Position numbers and translations under genes: made by a program. Positions 24,617 through 34,100 of a stretch of 64,000 nt of DNA are shown here, in pieces; position 1 is the stretch's first letter, and every line of letters starts with the position of its first letter. Where the stretch lies: contig DASWDU010000049.1 in the NCBI GenBank assembly GCA_036395115.1, forward strand, positions 55,203-119,202, read 5' to 3'. The notes under the pieces were generated by a model that saw only the letters and a list, made by a program, of their open reading frames with translations, searched no databases and was not told the origin of the DNA. Origin of the DNA: Thermoplasmata archaeon. GTDB lineage: Archaea > Thermoplasmatota > Thermoplasmata > RBG-16-68-12.

Positions 24617-24931
24617 TCACAGGGCCGCGACGTCGAGGCGGTGAACGAGTCCGCCCGCGACCTGGAATCGCCAGACGGTCTGCATGTCCCACTGATCCGA
24701 GTGGAATCTGCCGAACACGTCCAAACCATCGCGCCCTTCCCGCTCGGGATCGAGGCGGCCACGGGACCGGAACAGTTCCCGATCCGCCCATGAACGCAGG
24801 TGCTGCGACTCGCCGTCGTCGGTCAGCGTCGCCGAGGTCGCGAAGGCCGCGAAGAATGCGTTGCGGTCGCTGTCTCGGATGGCTACGACCACTGCCCGCA
24901 CCACGGGATTCGTCAGTTCCTCCGCCCTCAT
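24617..24931 (-). CDS. NTF2-like (SnoaL/DUF4440-type) small protein
   Basis: 104 residues with the NTF2-like alpha-beta pattern: helix NPVVRAVVVAIRDSDRNAFF, AFATSATLTDDGESQ and the beta strands WDMQTVWRFQVAGGLVHRLDV. Such domains bind small ligands or act as isomerases or hydrolases; no catalytic residues can be assigned. It lies 25 bases after the Nudix gene, on the same strand, and is probably cotranscribed with it. Confidence 0.75.
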   Translation of the reverse strand: MRAEELTNPVVRAVVVAIRDSDRNAFFAAFATSATLTDDGESQHLRSWADRELFRSRGRLDPEREGRDGLDVFGRFHSDQWDMQTVWRFQVAGGLVHRLDVAAL

Positions 24932-24956
24932 CTGCTTCCCCTGGCCCCCGGGGCCC

Positions 24957-25493
24957 TCACCCGACGAGCCAGCCTCGCGCGTCCGCCATGAGGATCGCGA
25001 GCGTCACGACGGTGGACTCGAACTCGCCGGAGCGCGCGCGGGCGAGCGCCTGCGTGACGCTCATCCGCTCGACCGCGACAATCTCGTCGGGATCCGGACG
25101 GCGGTCCGTCGGACGGCAGTCTTTCGCGAAGAAGATGTGCAACGTCCCTTCGAGGTAGGCGGTCAGGTTGTTCCCCGCGTACATTTCGAGGAAGCGTTTC
25201 GCCTCGAAGCCCGTCTCCTCGAGGAGTTCGCGCCGGGCGCACGCCTCCGGGCTCTCGCCGTCTTTCGCGCTGCCGCCAGGCAGCGAGAACGCGATCCGCC
25301 CGAGGCCGTGACGGTACTCGCGCGTGAGGATGATCTGGTGATTCGCGACGGGCAACACGGCGGCGGAGGTGCCGAAGTGAAGCCGCACCCACCGCTTCCG
25401 GTTCCCGCTCGGCAACTCGACTTCGTCTTCGGAGATCGGCGGCCATGCGTCCCGCAGACGTTTCGTGCCGACGACCCGCGGCGCGGCCCCCAA
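24957..25493 (-). CDS. Nudix hydrolase (ADP-ribose pyrophosphatase-like)
   Basis: 178 residues. A complete Nudix box is present, GGSAKDGESPEACARRELLEE, followed by TGF, with the Mg-binding REXXEE core. Upstream ILTREYRHGLGRIAFSLPGG is typical of ADP-ribose or nucleotide-sugar pyrophosphatases. Start is TTG at 25493, about 37 bases after a CTAAGTATCC box. Substrate unproven. First gene of a two-gene unit with the NTF2-like protein. Confidence 0.9.
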   Translation of the reverse strand: MGAAPRVVGTKRLRDAWPPISEDEVELPSGNRKRWVRLHFGTSAAVLPVANHQIILTREYRHGLGRIAFSLPGGSAKDGESPEACARRELLEETGFEAKRFLEMYAGNNLTAYLEGTLHIFFAKDCRPTDRRPDPDEIVAVERMSVTQALARARSGEFESTVVTLAILMADARGWLVG

Positions 25494-25574
25494 TCCGGTC
25501 CCTCGGGCGGGACTAGGCGCGTCGGATACTTAGTCGCGTCGATGATCCGCCGCCCTCGGGTCCAATGAGCACAA

Positions 25575-25584
25575 CTCTTAATAC
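25575..25584 (+). promoter_or_regulatory. Box A promoter for zinc-ribbon protein
   Basis: CTCTTAATAC lies about 30 bases before the ATG at 25610, which selects that start over the ATG at 25565. Confidence 0.55.
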
Positions 25585-25609
25585 GAGCGACCCGGGTACG
25601 CGCGCAGCA

Positions 25610-26416
25610 ATGCCCCTCAAGTTCTGGAAGAAGGAGAAACCCGAAAAGGGGAAGGACGAAGAGGAAGCGGAGGAGGAGAAACCGACAGAGGCGCCGAAAG
25701 CGAAGGTCGCGCCGCCGGAACAGAAAGCCCCGAAACCAGAACCCGAGGCAAAGCCGGCAAAGCCGGCGAAGCCGGCCGAACCGCTAGCGGCGAAGCCGCC
25801 CGACCTCGCCGCCGTCACCGGGGAGGTGCACGCCGCGCTCGTCGAATTCGGCCTGACCGTCCCCGCGACGAAGGCGGTCTTCGAAAAACGGATCGGCATG
25901 TATCCGGGCGGCGCGGCGGCGTTCCTTGCGGACTACCGTTCCGCGCCGTACCGCGCCGTCACGCGGATCCTGGCGGACTGGCTCGGGTTCCGCGTGCCGG
26001 AGGAGTTCGAGCCGGCGGCGCTGCTCGGGGAGGTGAATCCCCGGCTGAGTTCGTTCAAGCTGACGGCCGAGATGAAGGACATCACCTGGCTGGATAGGGA
26101 GCTCGGCCTCCGAAAGGGGAAGCTCGTCCTCGGCGACCAAGAGCGCGTCGTGCGGTTCAAGAACCCGAGGGACTTCGTGAAAGGCGTGAATGACCTGATC
26201 GCGCCGAAGCGGATCGCGTTCCTCGAACTCGAAACGTGGGCAGACGACTACGCCTTCCTGATCGTCCGCGAGCCGCGCTGGGCGAAACTGGCGGCAACGG
26301 AACTCGTCGTCGTCAAGGCGGACCAGACCTCGCGGGGCGGCGAATGCGGGGAGTGCGGCGCGCCGGTCGGGAAGTACTGGAGCGACTGCCTGAAATGCGG
26401 GGCCGTTTTCGGCTAG
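25610..26416 (+). CDS. Hypothetical protein with charged linker and C-terminal zinc ribbon
   Basis: 268 residues. After MPLKFWKKEK comes a low-complexity K/E/P/A tract of about 60 residues (PKPEPEAKPAKPAKPAEPLA), likely disordered. A globular alpha-rich middle follows (AVFEKRIGMYPGGAAAFLAD, VTRILADWLGFRVPEEFEP), then a C-terminal rubredoxin-like knuckle pair CGECGAPVGKYWSDCLKCG. The opening amphipathic segment may touch membranes. Unrecognised family; zinc binding is a sequence inference. Its stop overlaps the convergent neighbour's stop by 4 bases. Confidence 0.75.
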   Translation: MPLKFWKKEKPEKGKDEEEAEEEKPTEAPKAKVAPPEQKAPKPEPEAKPAKPAKPAEPLAAKPPDLAAVTGEVHAALVEFGLTVPATKAVFEKRIGMYPGGAAAFLADYRSAPYRAVTRILADWLGFRVPEEFEPAALLGEVNPRLSSFKLTAEMKDITWLDRELGLRKGKLVLGDQERVVRFKNPRDFVKGVNDLIAPKRIAFLELETWADDYAFLIVREPRWAKLAATELVVVKADQTSRGGECGECGAPVGKYWSDCLKCGAVFG

Positions 26417-26712
26417 GATTTCTTCTCGGCCTTCTTCGGCTCTTCTTTCGTATCCGTCGTCTCGATCTTCAGGGCGTCCGGACCGCCGGGCTGCGAGCGG
26501 AGGATCGGCATCGGGTCGTACATCTTCTCGGGCCACTCCCGCCGCTCGACGCGCATCCCGCAATGCGGGCAGTTCTTCGCGTCGAGGTGTTCCTCGTTCC
26601 GGGTGAAAAGGACCTTGCCATCGCAGTATGGACAGTGGAGCGTGCGGGGCTTCCGCATGATCCGCTTCGCGAAGACGGAGATCCGGCCGTCGCGGAGCTC
26701 GGGGGGCATCAT
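26413..26712 (-). CDS. Small zinc-ribbon protein
   Basis: 99 residues. Two CxxC knuckles (CPYCDGKVLF and CPHCGMRVE) form a zinc ribbon in the middle, followed by an acidic then Lys-rich tail (TTDTKEEPKKAEKKS). Tandem ATGs at 26712 and 26709; the first is taken. It diverges from the ygfZ gene and converges on another zinc-ribbon protein. Function unknown; nucleic-acid or protein contact is possible. Confidence 0.7.
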   Translation of the reverse strand: MMPPELRDGRISVFAKRIMRKPRTLHCPYCDGKVLFTRNEEHLDAKNCPHCGMRVERREWPEKMYDPMPILRSQPGGPDALKIETTDTKEEPKKAEKKS

Positions 26713-26838
26713 CCGCGTACCAAGACGCACCTCGATATCAACGTTCCGACGCCCGGCGCCCTCGGGCCGATGTGCCGTGCGCGGCCGGAGCGATGGGGGC
26801 GCAACATCCAAGTGGAACCGTCGCATCCTTCGATCCGC

Positions 26839-27915
26839 ATGCAGGACCTGCCTCTCCAGACCCTCCACGACGTCGCGGGGGCGATCCTTCGGCCGGAGGG
26901 CGAGTGGAACGTCCCCTCCGGGTACGTGAGCCTGGACGAGGAGGTGCGTGCCGTCCGGACCCGCGCCGGCGTGATCGACGTGAGCGACCGCGCGAAGATC
27001 GAGCTCACCGGCTCCGAGCGCGTGCTGTTCCTGGACGGGCTCGTGACCGCGGACATCAAGGTCCTCACGCCCGGTGCCTCCGCGTACGCGCTCCTGCTGA
27101 ACGAGAAGAGCCGCGTCCTGGGCGACGTCCGCGTGTACGCGTTCCCGGAGTCCCTGGTCCTCGATATCGAGGCGGCGCAGAAGCCTACGATCCTCGGGAT
27201 CCTCGAGAAGGCCCGCGTGAGCGACGACGTCGAGTTCCGCGACCTCGGGCCGACGGGACACCTCGTCGTCCACGGCCCCCGCGCGGACGACGTGGTCGTA
27301 CGCGCGCTCGGGGCGGATGTTCGCGCCCTTTCCCTCGATATCTACGCGAGCGTGCGGGTCGACAAGCGACACGTCGGGCACGTCGCGCGGATCCGGCCGA
27401 CGGGAGAGCGGGGCTTCGCGATCTGGTCGCCCGGCGCGACCCTCGCGGATGCATGGGCGGCGCTCGTCCGTCGCGGCGCGACGCCGATCGGCCGCGAGGC
27501 GTACGAGGTCCTGCGGATCGAGGCGGGCGTGCCGCGGTTCGGCGCCGACATGTCGGGGGAGACGCTCGCCCTCGAGGTCGCCCCGGAATCGGCACTGAGC
27601 TTCACGAAAGGCTGCTACGTCGGGCAGGAGACCGTCGCCCGCAGCACGTACGTCGGCCAGGTCCGCCGCAAGTTGCTCGGCCTCCGAATCGATGCGGACA
27701 CGCCGCCGGTCCGCGGTGATCCCGTCTTGAGGGGGGACCAGACGGTCGGCGGGGTGACGAGCGCCGCGTGGTCCCCGACCCTCGGGTGGGGGGTCGCCCT
27801 CGCGCTCGTGCGGGTCGATGCGGTGTCGCCGACGGAGACGCTGTTCGTCGACCGCGGCGGCTGGTCGCTCCGCGCGAAACTCCATCCGCTGCCGTTCGTC
27901 CGTCCGGGCGCGTGA
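26839..27915 (+). CDS. ygfZ: YgfZ/IBA57-type folate-binding protein (GcvT family)
   Basis: 358 residues of the aminomethyltransferase fold. The decisive motif is KGCYVGQETVAR, the YgfZ signature Cys; related proteins help maintain or assemble certain iron-sulfur enzymes using tetrahydrofolate. The N-terminal domain has VIDVSDRAKIELTGSERVLF and the middle YALLLNEKSRVLGDVRVY. No other glycine-cleavage genes are nearby, supporting YgfZ rather than GcvT. ATG at 26839 is chosen because upstream sequence is R/G-rich and unlike protein. Confidence 0.87.
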   Translation: MQDLPLQTLHDVAGAILRPEGEWNVPSGYVSLDEEVRAVRTRAGVIDVSDRAKIELTGSERVLFLDGLVTADIKVLTPGASAYALLLNEKSRVLGDVRVYAFPESLVLDIEAAQKPTILGILEKARVSDDVEFRDLGPTGHLVVHGPRADDVVVRALGADVRALSLDIYASVRVDKRHVGHVARIRPTGERGFAIWSPGATLADAWAALVRRGATPIGREAYEVLRIEAGVPRFGADMSGETLALEVAPESALSFTKGCYVGQETVARSTYVGQVRRKLLGLRIDADTPPVRGDPVLRGDQTVGGVTSAAWSPTLGWGVALALVRVDAVSPTETLFVDRGGWSLRAKLHPLPFVRPGA

Positions 27916-28046
27916 GCCGGACGTATGGGGCGGCCTCTTCGGATCGTCGACATGCCTTGCCGCAATTGATGCGTTGACGCGCGGAGATGAGGATGCGACT
28001 GGAATGTCTGGTCGAAGACGCGTCGTCCGGCCGGACCGACCGCACG

Positions 28047-28060
28047 TTTCCGTTATCCTT
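28047..28060 (+). promoter_or_regulatory. Promoter region of the giant subtilase gene
   Basis: CCGTTATCCTTATC is the only AT-rich TATA-like stretch upstream. It predicts transcription from about 28080 and a leader of about 80 bases before the GTG at 28164. Confidence 0.4.
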
Positions 28061-28163
28061 ATCTTCTGTCATTGCAATGCCCGGCGCACCTGGGGCCGGC
28101 GGATTTTGCGTTCGCGCAATTCGCCGGGAGGGAGTCCGTACCGTTGACGGGGAAGGGGTTTAC

Positions 28164-31100
28164 GTGAGTTCTCAGTCGCCTACAGAAGCGAATTCCGTGT
28201 CTCGCCGCATGTGGAGTCGCATCGTCGCAATCTCGTTGGTGCTCGTGATGGTCTTCTCGGCGTTCCTAATCCTGGGGACGCCGGCGACGGCCGCACGGCC
28301 GTCGATCATGCCGCGTGCGCTTCCGGACTATATGAAGTACGTCACGATCAATAATTTCCAATTCGATCCGCTCGCACAGACCCCGTCGATTCCCGCATCC
28401 CTTCGGTACGACACGGTCCCCCGGGACCAACAGTTCTACTACATCGTTCAATTCAACGGACCCGTCACGCCCGCGATGAAGTCGATGCTCGCGGCGACCG
28501 GCGTGACGATCTTGCAGTACCTCGCCTACAACGCGTTCGTCGTCCGCGCCGATGGACCCGCGATCGATCGCGCGGCCGCCCTCCCCGTCGTTCGGTGGAG
28601 CGGCGTCTTCCAGCCCGCATACAAGCTGAGTCCCCGCCTCTCCGATGAATACGCCCTGATCACGGAGCGCGCGATGGAGCGCGACCGCAGCGGCGACTCC
28701 CTGAACGGCGGCGCCACGACGACCCTCGGAGCCGGCGGCATGCCCGCGAAGAGCGTCAGCTCCTCCGGCGGCGCCGCGACGGCCGCTTCCGGTTTCTCCC
28801 CGAAGTTCGACACGTCCGCATCCGGATCGACGATGGGGCCGCAGACCTCGTTCGGCGGCGCCGCCGCGCCGTCGTCGGGCGCCGGATCGCGCATCTCCCT
28901 CGAGGTCACCGCCTTCGAGACGTCCCGCGTGCCGGAGATCGCGCGCGCGGCCTCCGTCCTGGGCGGCACGCAGATCACGTACTCCTGGGGCAACTCCGGC
29001 GGCGTCCGCGTCGAGGTCGACAAGGGCGCGCTTCCCTTGCTCGCGCGCGTGCCCGGCGTGTTGTACGTCGACCGGTTCGTCCAGCCATACGTCTTCAACG
29101 ACCTTGCACGCTGGGTCGTGCAGAGCGGCGACACGGACACGTTCGCCACGCCGATCCACGACCACGGAATCCATGGGACCGGTCAGACGGTCACGTTGGG
29201 CGACACCGGGATCGACTACAAGCACCCCGATTTCTGGGATCCGGGTAACACGACGCCGGGTCCGAGTGCACGCAAGCTGACCGATTACTATCCCGCGTGC
29301 AGCGACAACTGCGACGACACGGACAACGGCATTAACCACGGAACGCACACCTCGGGGAGCGTCGCGGGCGACGACGGCACATGGCACGTCTACAACGGGG
29401 ACGCGACCGGCTCGAACGGCACGGCGGGACCGCACGACGGCCAAGCCTTCGACGCCTGGATTCAGATGACGGACATGTCCAACGACGGCAATTTCGTGTA
29501 TTTCGATTCCATCACAAACGTCTGGCAGCGTGCGGTCGATCGCGACTCGTGGATTCACTCCAACAGCTGGGGTTCCGTGGACTTCCAAGCCGAGTATATC
29601 CAGGAAGCCGCGGACACGGACAACTTCATCTGGAACAACCAGGACTTCCTCGTCGTCTTCGCGGCGGCTAATGCGGGACAGGGAGGCCTCCGGTCGATGA
29701 ACCTCTTCGGGACCGCGAAGAACATCATCACCGCAGGCGCGACGGTCAACGGGCTCGGCCTCGAGAACATGGCGGACTTCAGCAGCCGCGGACCGACCCA
29801 GGACGGGCGCATCAAGCCCGACATCACCGCGCCCGGTGTCTCGGTGTGGTCCGCCCAGGGATTGGATCCCGGGGGGGACGGCACACAGTACTGGCAGCTG
29901 AGCGGCACGAGCATGGCGACGCCGACGATCGCCGGTAGCATGGCGCTCGTCCGCCAATACTACATGGATGGCTGGTACCCGACCGGAGCGCCGGTCCCGG
30001 GGGACGGCTTCACGCCTACCGCCGCGCTCATCAAGGCGACGGCGATCAACAGCGCGCGCGAGATGACCGGCACCGGGGCGTACGGGTTTGGCGAATCCTA
30101 TTATCCGAACGACAACCAGGGCTTCGGCCGGCTCACCCTCGATGATGCCCTCGCGTTCCAGGGGGACGCGCGCGGCCTCGTCCTGGACGACAACCGCAAC
30201 GGTCTCAACACGGGCGACGTCACGAACTACAGCCTCGCGATCGGGGATGCGTCCCAGTCGGTCGAGATCACCCTCGTGTGGTCGGACTATCCAGGAACCG
30301 CGGGCTGCAATCCGTGCCTCGTGAACGACTTGGACCTGACCGTCCACGCCCCCGACGGCACGCTGTACGCGGGCAACCAGTACGTTGGCATGAACCCCGG
30401 CGAGTCCAAGCCGAACCCGACCCGTTCCGATCACCGGAACAACGTCGAGTCGGTCCTCGTAATCACGGGCGTCCAGGAGGGCGTCTGGACGGTCACGGTC
30501 ACGGCGAACGATGTGCCGAACGGGCCGCAGCCCTACGCCATCGTGATGACCGGCGGAATCGCCACGCAGCGCGGGATCATCCAGATGGACCACAACAGCT
30601 ACCAGTCCTCGGCGACCGTGAACATCAAGGTCGTCGACACGGGCCTGAACACGGACCCGAACAACCCGGACACCGTCGATGTGAACATGAGCTCGAGCAC
30701 GGAGACGACTCCTGAGCTCGTGACGCTCACGGAGACCGGCAACGCGACCTCCGTGTTCGACGGCTCGATCCCACTGGACAACAGCGTGACTCCGGCACCC
30801 GGCGACGGTCTCCTGCAAGTCCAGGACGGCGACACGATCACCGCGTTGTACTACGACAACGACGATGGATCGGGCGGGCGCGGTCCAGTGACGGCCACGG
30901 CCCTCGTCGACGACACGCCACCGGTCATCTCGGGCATCGCCGCGATCAATCTACGCTTCAACCGCGCGACCATCGTCTGGACGACGGACGAGCGGTCCGA
31001 TTCGGTCGTGTGGTGGGGCGACACAAGTCCGCCCGGGAACCAAGCCTCCTCGTCGCGCATGGTGACGGGCCACTCGATCACGCTATCGGGTCTCACCGCG

Positions 31101-34100
31101 AACAAGACGTACTACTACGCCGTGCAATCGACGGATGAGGCGGGGAACGTCGCGCTCGACAACAACAACTCGCAGTACTACACCTTCGTCACACCCGAGA
31201 AACCGCCGACTGCGCCGCCGAGCGTCGAATGGCCGACGTTCCACAACAACGTCCCGAGGCAAGGGCGGTCGCCGAGCAACTTCCAGCCGCCCATCGACCT
31301 CATCTGGGCAGACGGCCCGTACCTCCTGCAGCTCTGGAACGGCCCGGTCCTCTCGGACGGCATCCTGTTCTCCGCACCTCTCGATGGCACTCTGCGGGCG
31401 CGCGATCCATTCACGGGCGAGATACTGTGGAGCCGCCATCTGGGCGACCAGTACTACTACACGGGCACGATGGTCGGCCACGACGGCGTGCTGTACGCAA
31501 CGTTCTACGGCTCCTCCGGCGGATACGTGTACGCGCTCAACGAGTACACGGGCGACACGATCTGGGTCGTCGGCTCGGAGAGCGGGCTCGACTTCAACGC
31601 GCGGATCATGATGGGCTACTCGGATGGCCTCGTCTTCGGGAGCGCCTGGGGCGGCCAGATCTACGCGCTGAACGCCACGGACGGCTCCGTCGTGTGGGCG
31701 TACCAGACCGGCGACCTGCCCTTTGGCGGGCCCTCGGTCAACGCGGGCGTCGTCTACATGGCCTCGATCGGAGGCACCGTCTTCGCCGTCGACGAGTTCA
31801 GCGGTTCCCTCGTCTGGTCTGCAACGCTCGATGACACGACCACCTCGTCGCCGCTCTATGCGAACGGCCTGATCTACGAGGGGACGTACTCGGGCACGAT
31901 GTACGCCCTCGACGCGTTCACCGGCGAGATTGTCTGGTCGACCGGCGGATTCAACCTGATCGACGTGTCGACGCCCGCGTATGATGGCGTTGCAATCTAC
32001 TTCGGCGACTACAACGATGAGTACGTCTCCCTCGACGCCTCCGACGGGACGCTCCTCTGGAGGACCGGCGTCGGCGGAGCGGTGGGCACGTCACCCGCCC
32101 TCGCGAACGGCTTCCTGTACGGGACCTGCTGGTTTTACTGCCCGCTCTACACGTTCGACACGCTCGACGGGTCGATCGTGGACTCGGACCCCCTCACGTC
32201 GAGCTTCGGCGCGACGTCGTTCCCCGCCGTCTCGGATGGCTGGGTCTGGGTCGAGGACTACGCAGGGAACATCCATGGGTTCTTCGGGCAGCTGCCGATC
32301 GGGCTCACGGTGTCCCCGGCCCGCGCGTCGCAGGACGCGGTGCCGGATTCGAAGGTCGACTACAACCTGACCGTCAAGAACATCGGCATCTCCGGTCCCG
32401 ACACGTTCGACGCCACCAAGACGCTCGGCGTCCACGGCTGGACGGTCGATCTGCTGAAGGCGGACAGGACGCCGCTCACCGACACGGACAGCGACGGCAT
32501 CCCGGACACGGGCCCACTGAACCCCGGCAAGAACACGACGGTCATCGTCGAAGTGACGGTCCCCGCCGCGGTCAATCCGGGCGACGCCGACACGGCGGTC
32601 GTGCGGTTCACGTCGAGCAACGACCTGACGCGACACAAGGAGTCCCAGCTCACGACGACCGTGCCGCCACCCGGCGTCTCGGTCGGGCCACGCGGCTACT
32701 TCACCCCGAATCCGGGCGCGACGGTCAACGCGACGATGAACGTTCGGAACACCGGCGGGTTCGCGGACACGATCGACGTGACCGCGGTCTCGGACCAGAG
32801 TTGGACGATCCATCTCTACAAGGCGGACGGCGTCACGCCGCTGGCCGATACGGATGGCGACGGGATCCCGGACGTCGGGCTCGTGCCCGGCCTCCGGAGC
32901 GCCTCGATCGTGGTGAGTGTCAACGTCCCCGGGGACGCCCCCGAAGACACGGTCCAGCGGACCGCGGTGAAGGGCACATCCTCCCTGAACACTTCCGCAT
33001 CCGGCACCGGCCTGGTCGTGATCGAGATCGTCGCGCCGCCGAACGAGGCGTGGCCGACGTTCCACAACAACCAGAAGCGCGCCGGGCTGTCGCCGAGCAC
33101 CCATGCGCCTCCGATGAAGGAATTGTGGCGAACCGGGGGGCATCAGCTCCAGTTGTGGACAGGACCCGTTGTCGCGGACAACATCGTGTACAGCACGACC
33201 CTCGACGGATACCTCAGGGCATACGATCCGTTCACGGGCGATGTCATCTGGGAGCAAGCGTTCGGCGACTCGTTCTACTACACCGGCACGGTGACGGTTG
33301 ACCAGCGAAGTCCCAGCGACCCGAACGATAATGTCGTCTACGCGACGTTCTACGGCACGAACGGAGGCGTCATCGGGTCGTGCCCCCCCAACCCGCCCTT
33401 CTACGGATCGTGTGGCTACGTCTTCGCCATCGATGCCACGGACGGATCCATCCTCTGGAAGGTGGGCCCGGACGAGACCGGCTTGAACTTTAACGCGCGG
33501 GTCGTGATGGCCTACGCGCACGGCCGCGTGGTCGGTGCGACGTGGAACGACTTCAACAACGGACAGGTGTACGCCCTTGATTCGTTGAGTGGCCAGTTGC
33601 TGTGGCTCTTCAACGCGACCGGGTTGCCCTTCGGAGGTGCCGCCATCAGCGGCGGAAACGTGTACATCGGGACGATTTCGGGCTGGCTCTACGCGCTCGA
33701 CGAACAGTCGGGAAGCGTCGTGTGGTCCGCTCAGCTCGACAACACGATCACGTCCGTTCCGCTCGTCGCGCAGGGCATCATCTTCGTCGGCACCTATTCT
33801 GGGACGATGTACGCCATCGATGGGAACACGGGCAGCGTGATCTGGTCCACGGGCGGCTTCTCGCTGATTGACTCTTCGACGCCGGCGACCGACGGATCGG
33901 CAATCTACTTCGGGGACTTTATGTCGGAGTATGTCTCCCTGGACATGGCAACGGGTGCGGTCCTCTGGCGGACGTCCATCGCAGGGCCTGTGGCAAGCTC
34001 CCCGGCTCTCGCGAACGGGTACCTCTACGGAACTGCCTGGGACGGCAAGTTCCGGACCTTGAACGCATCCACGGGCGACATCGTCGACACAGATCCCCTG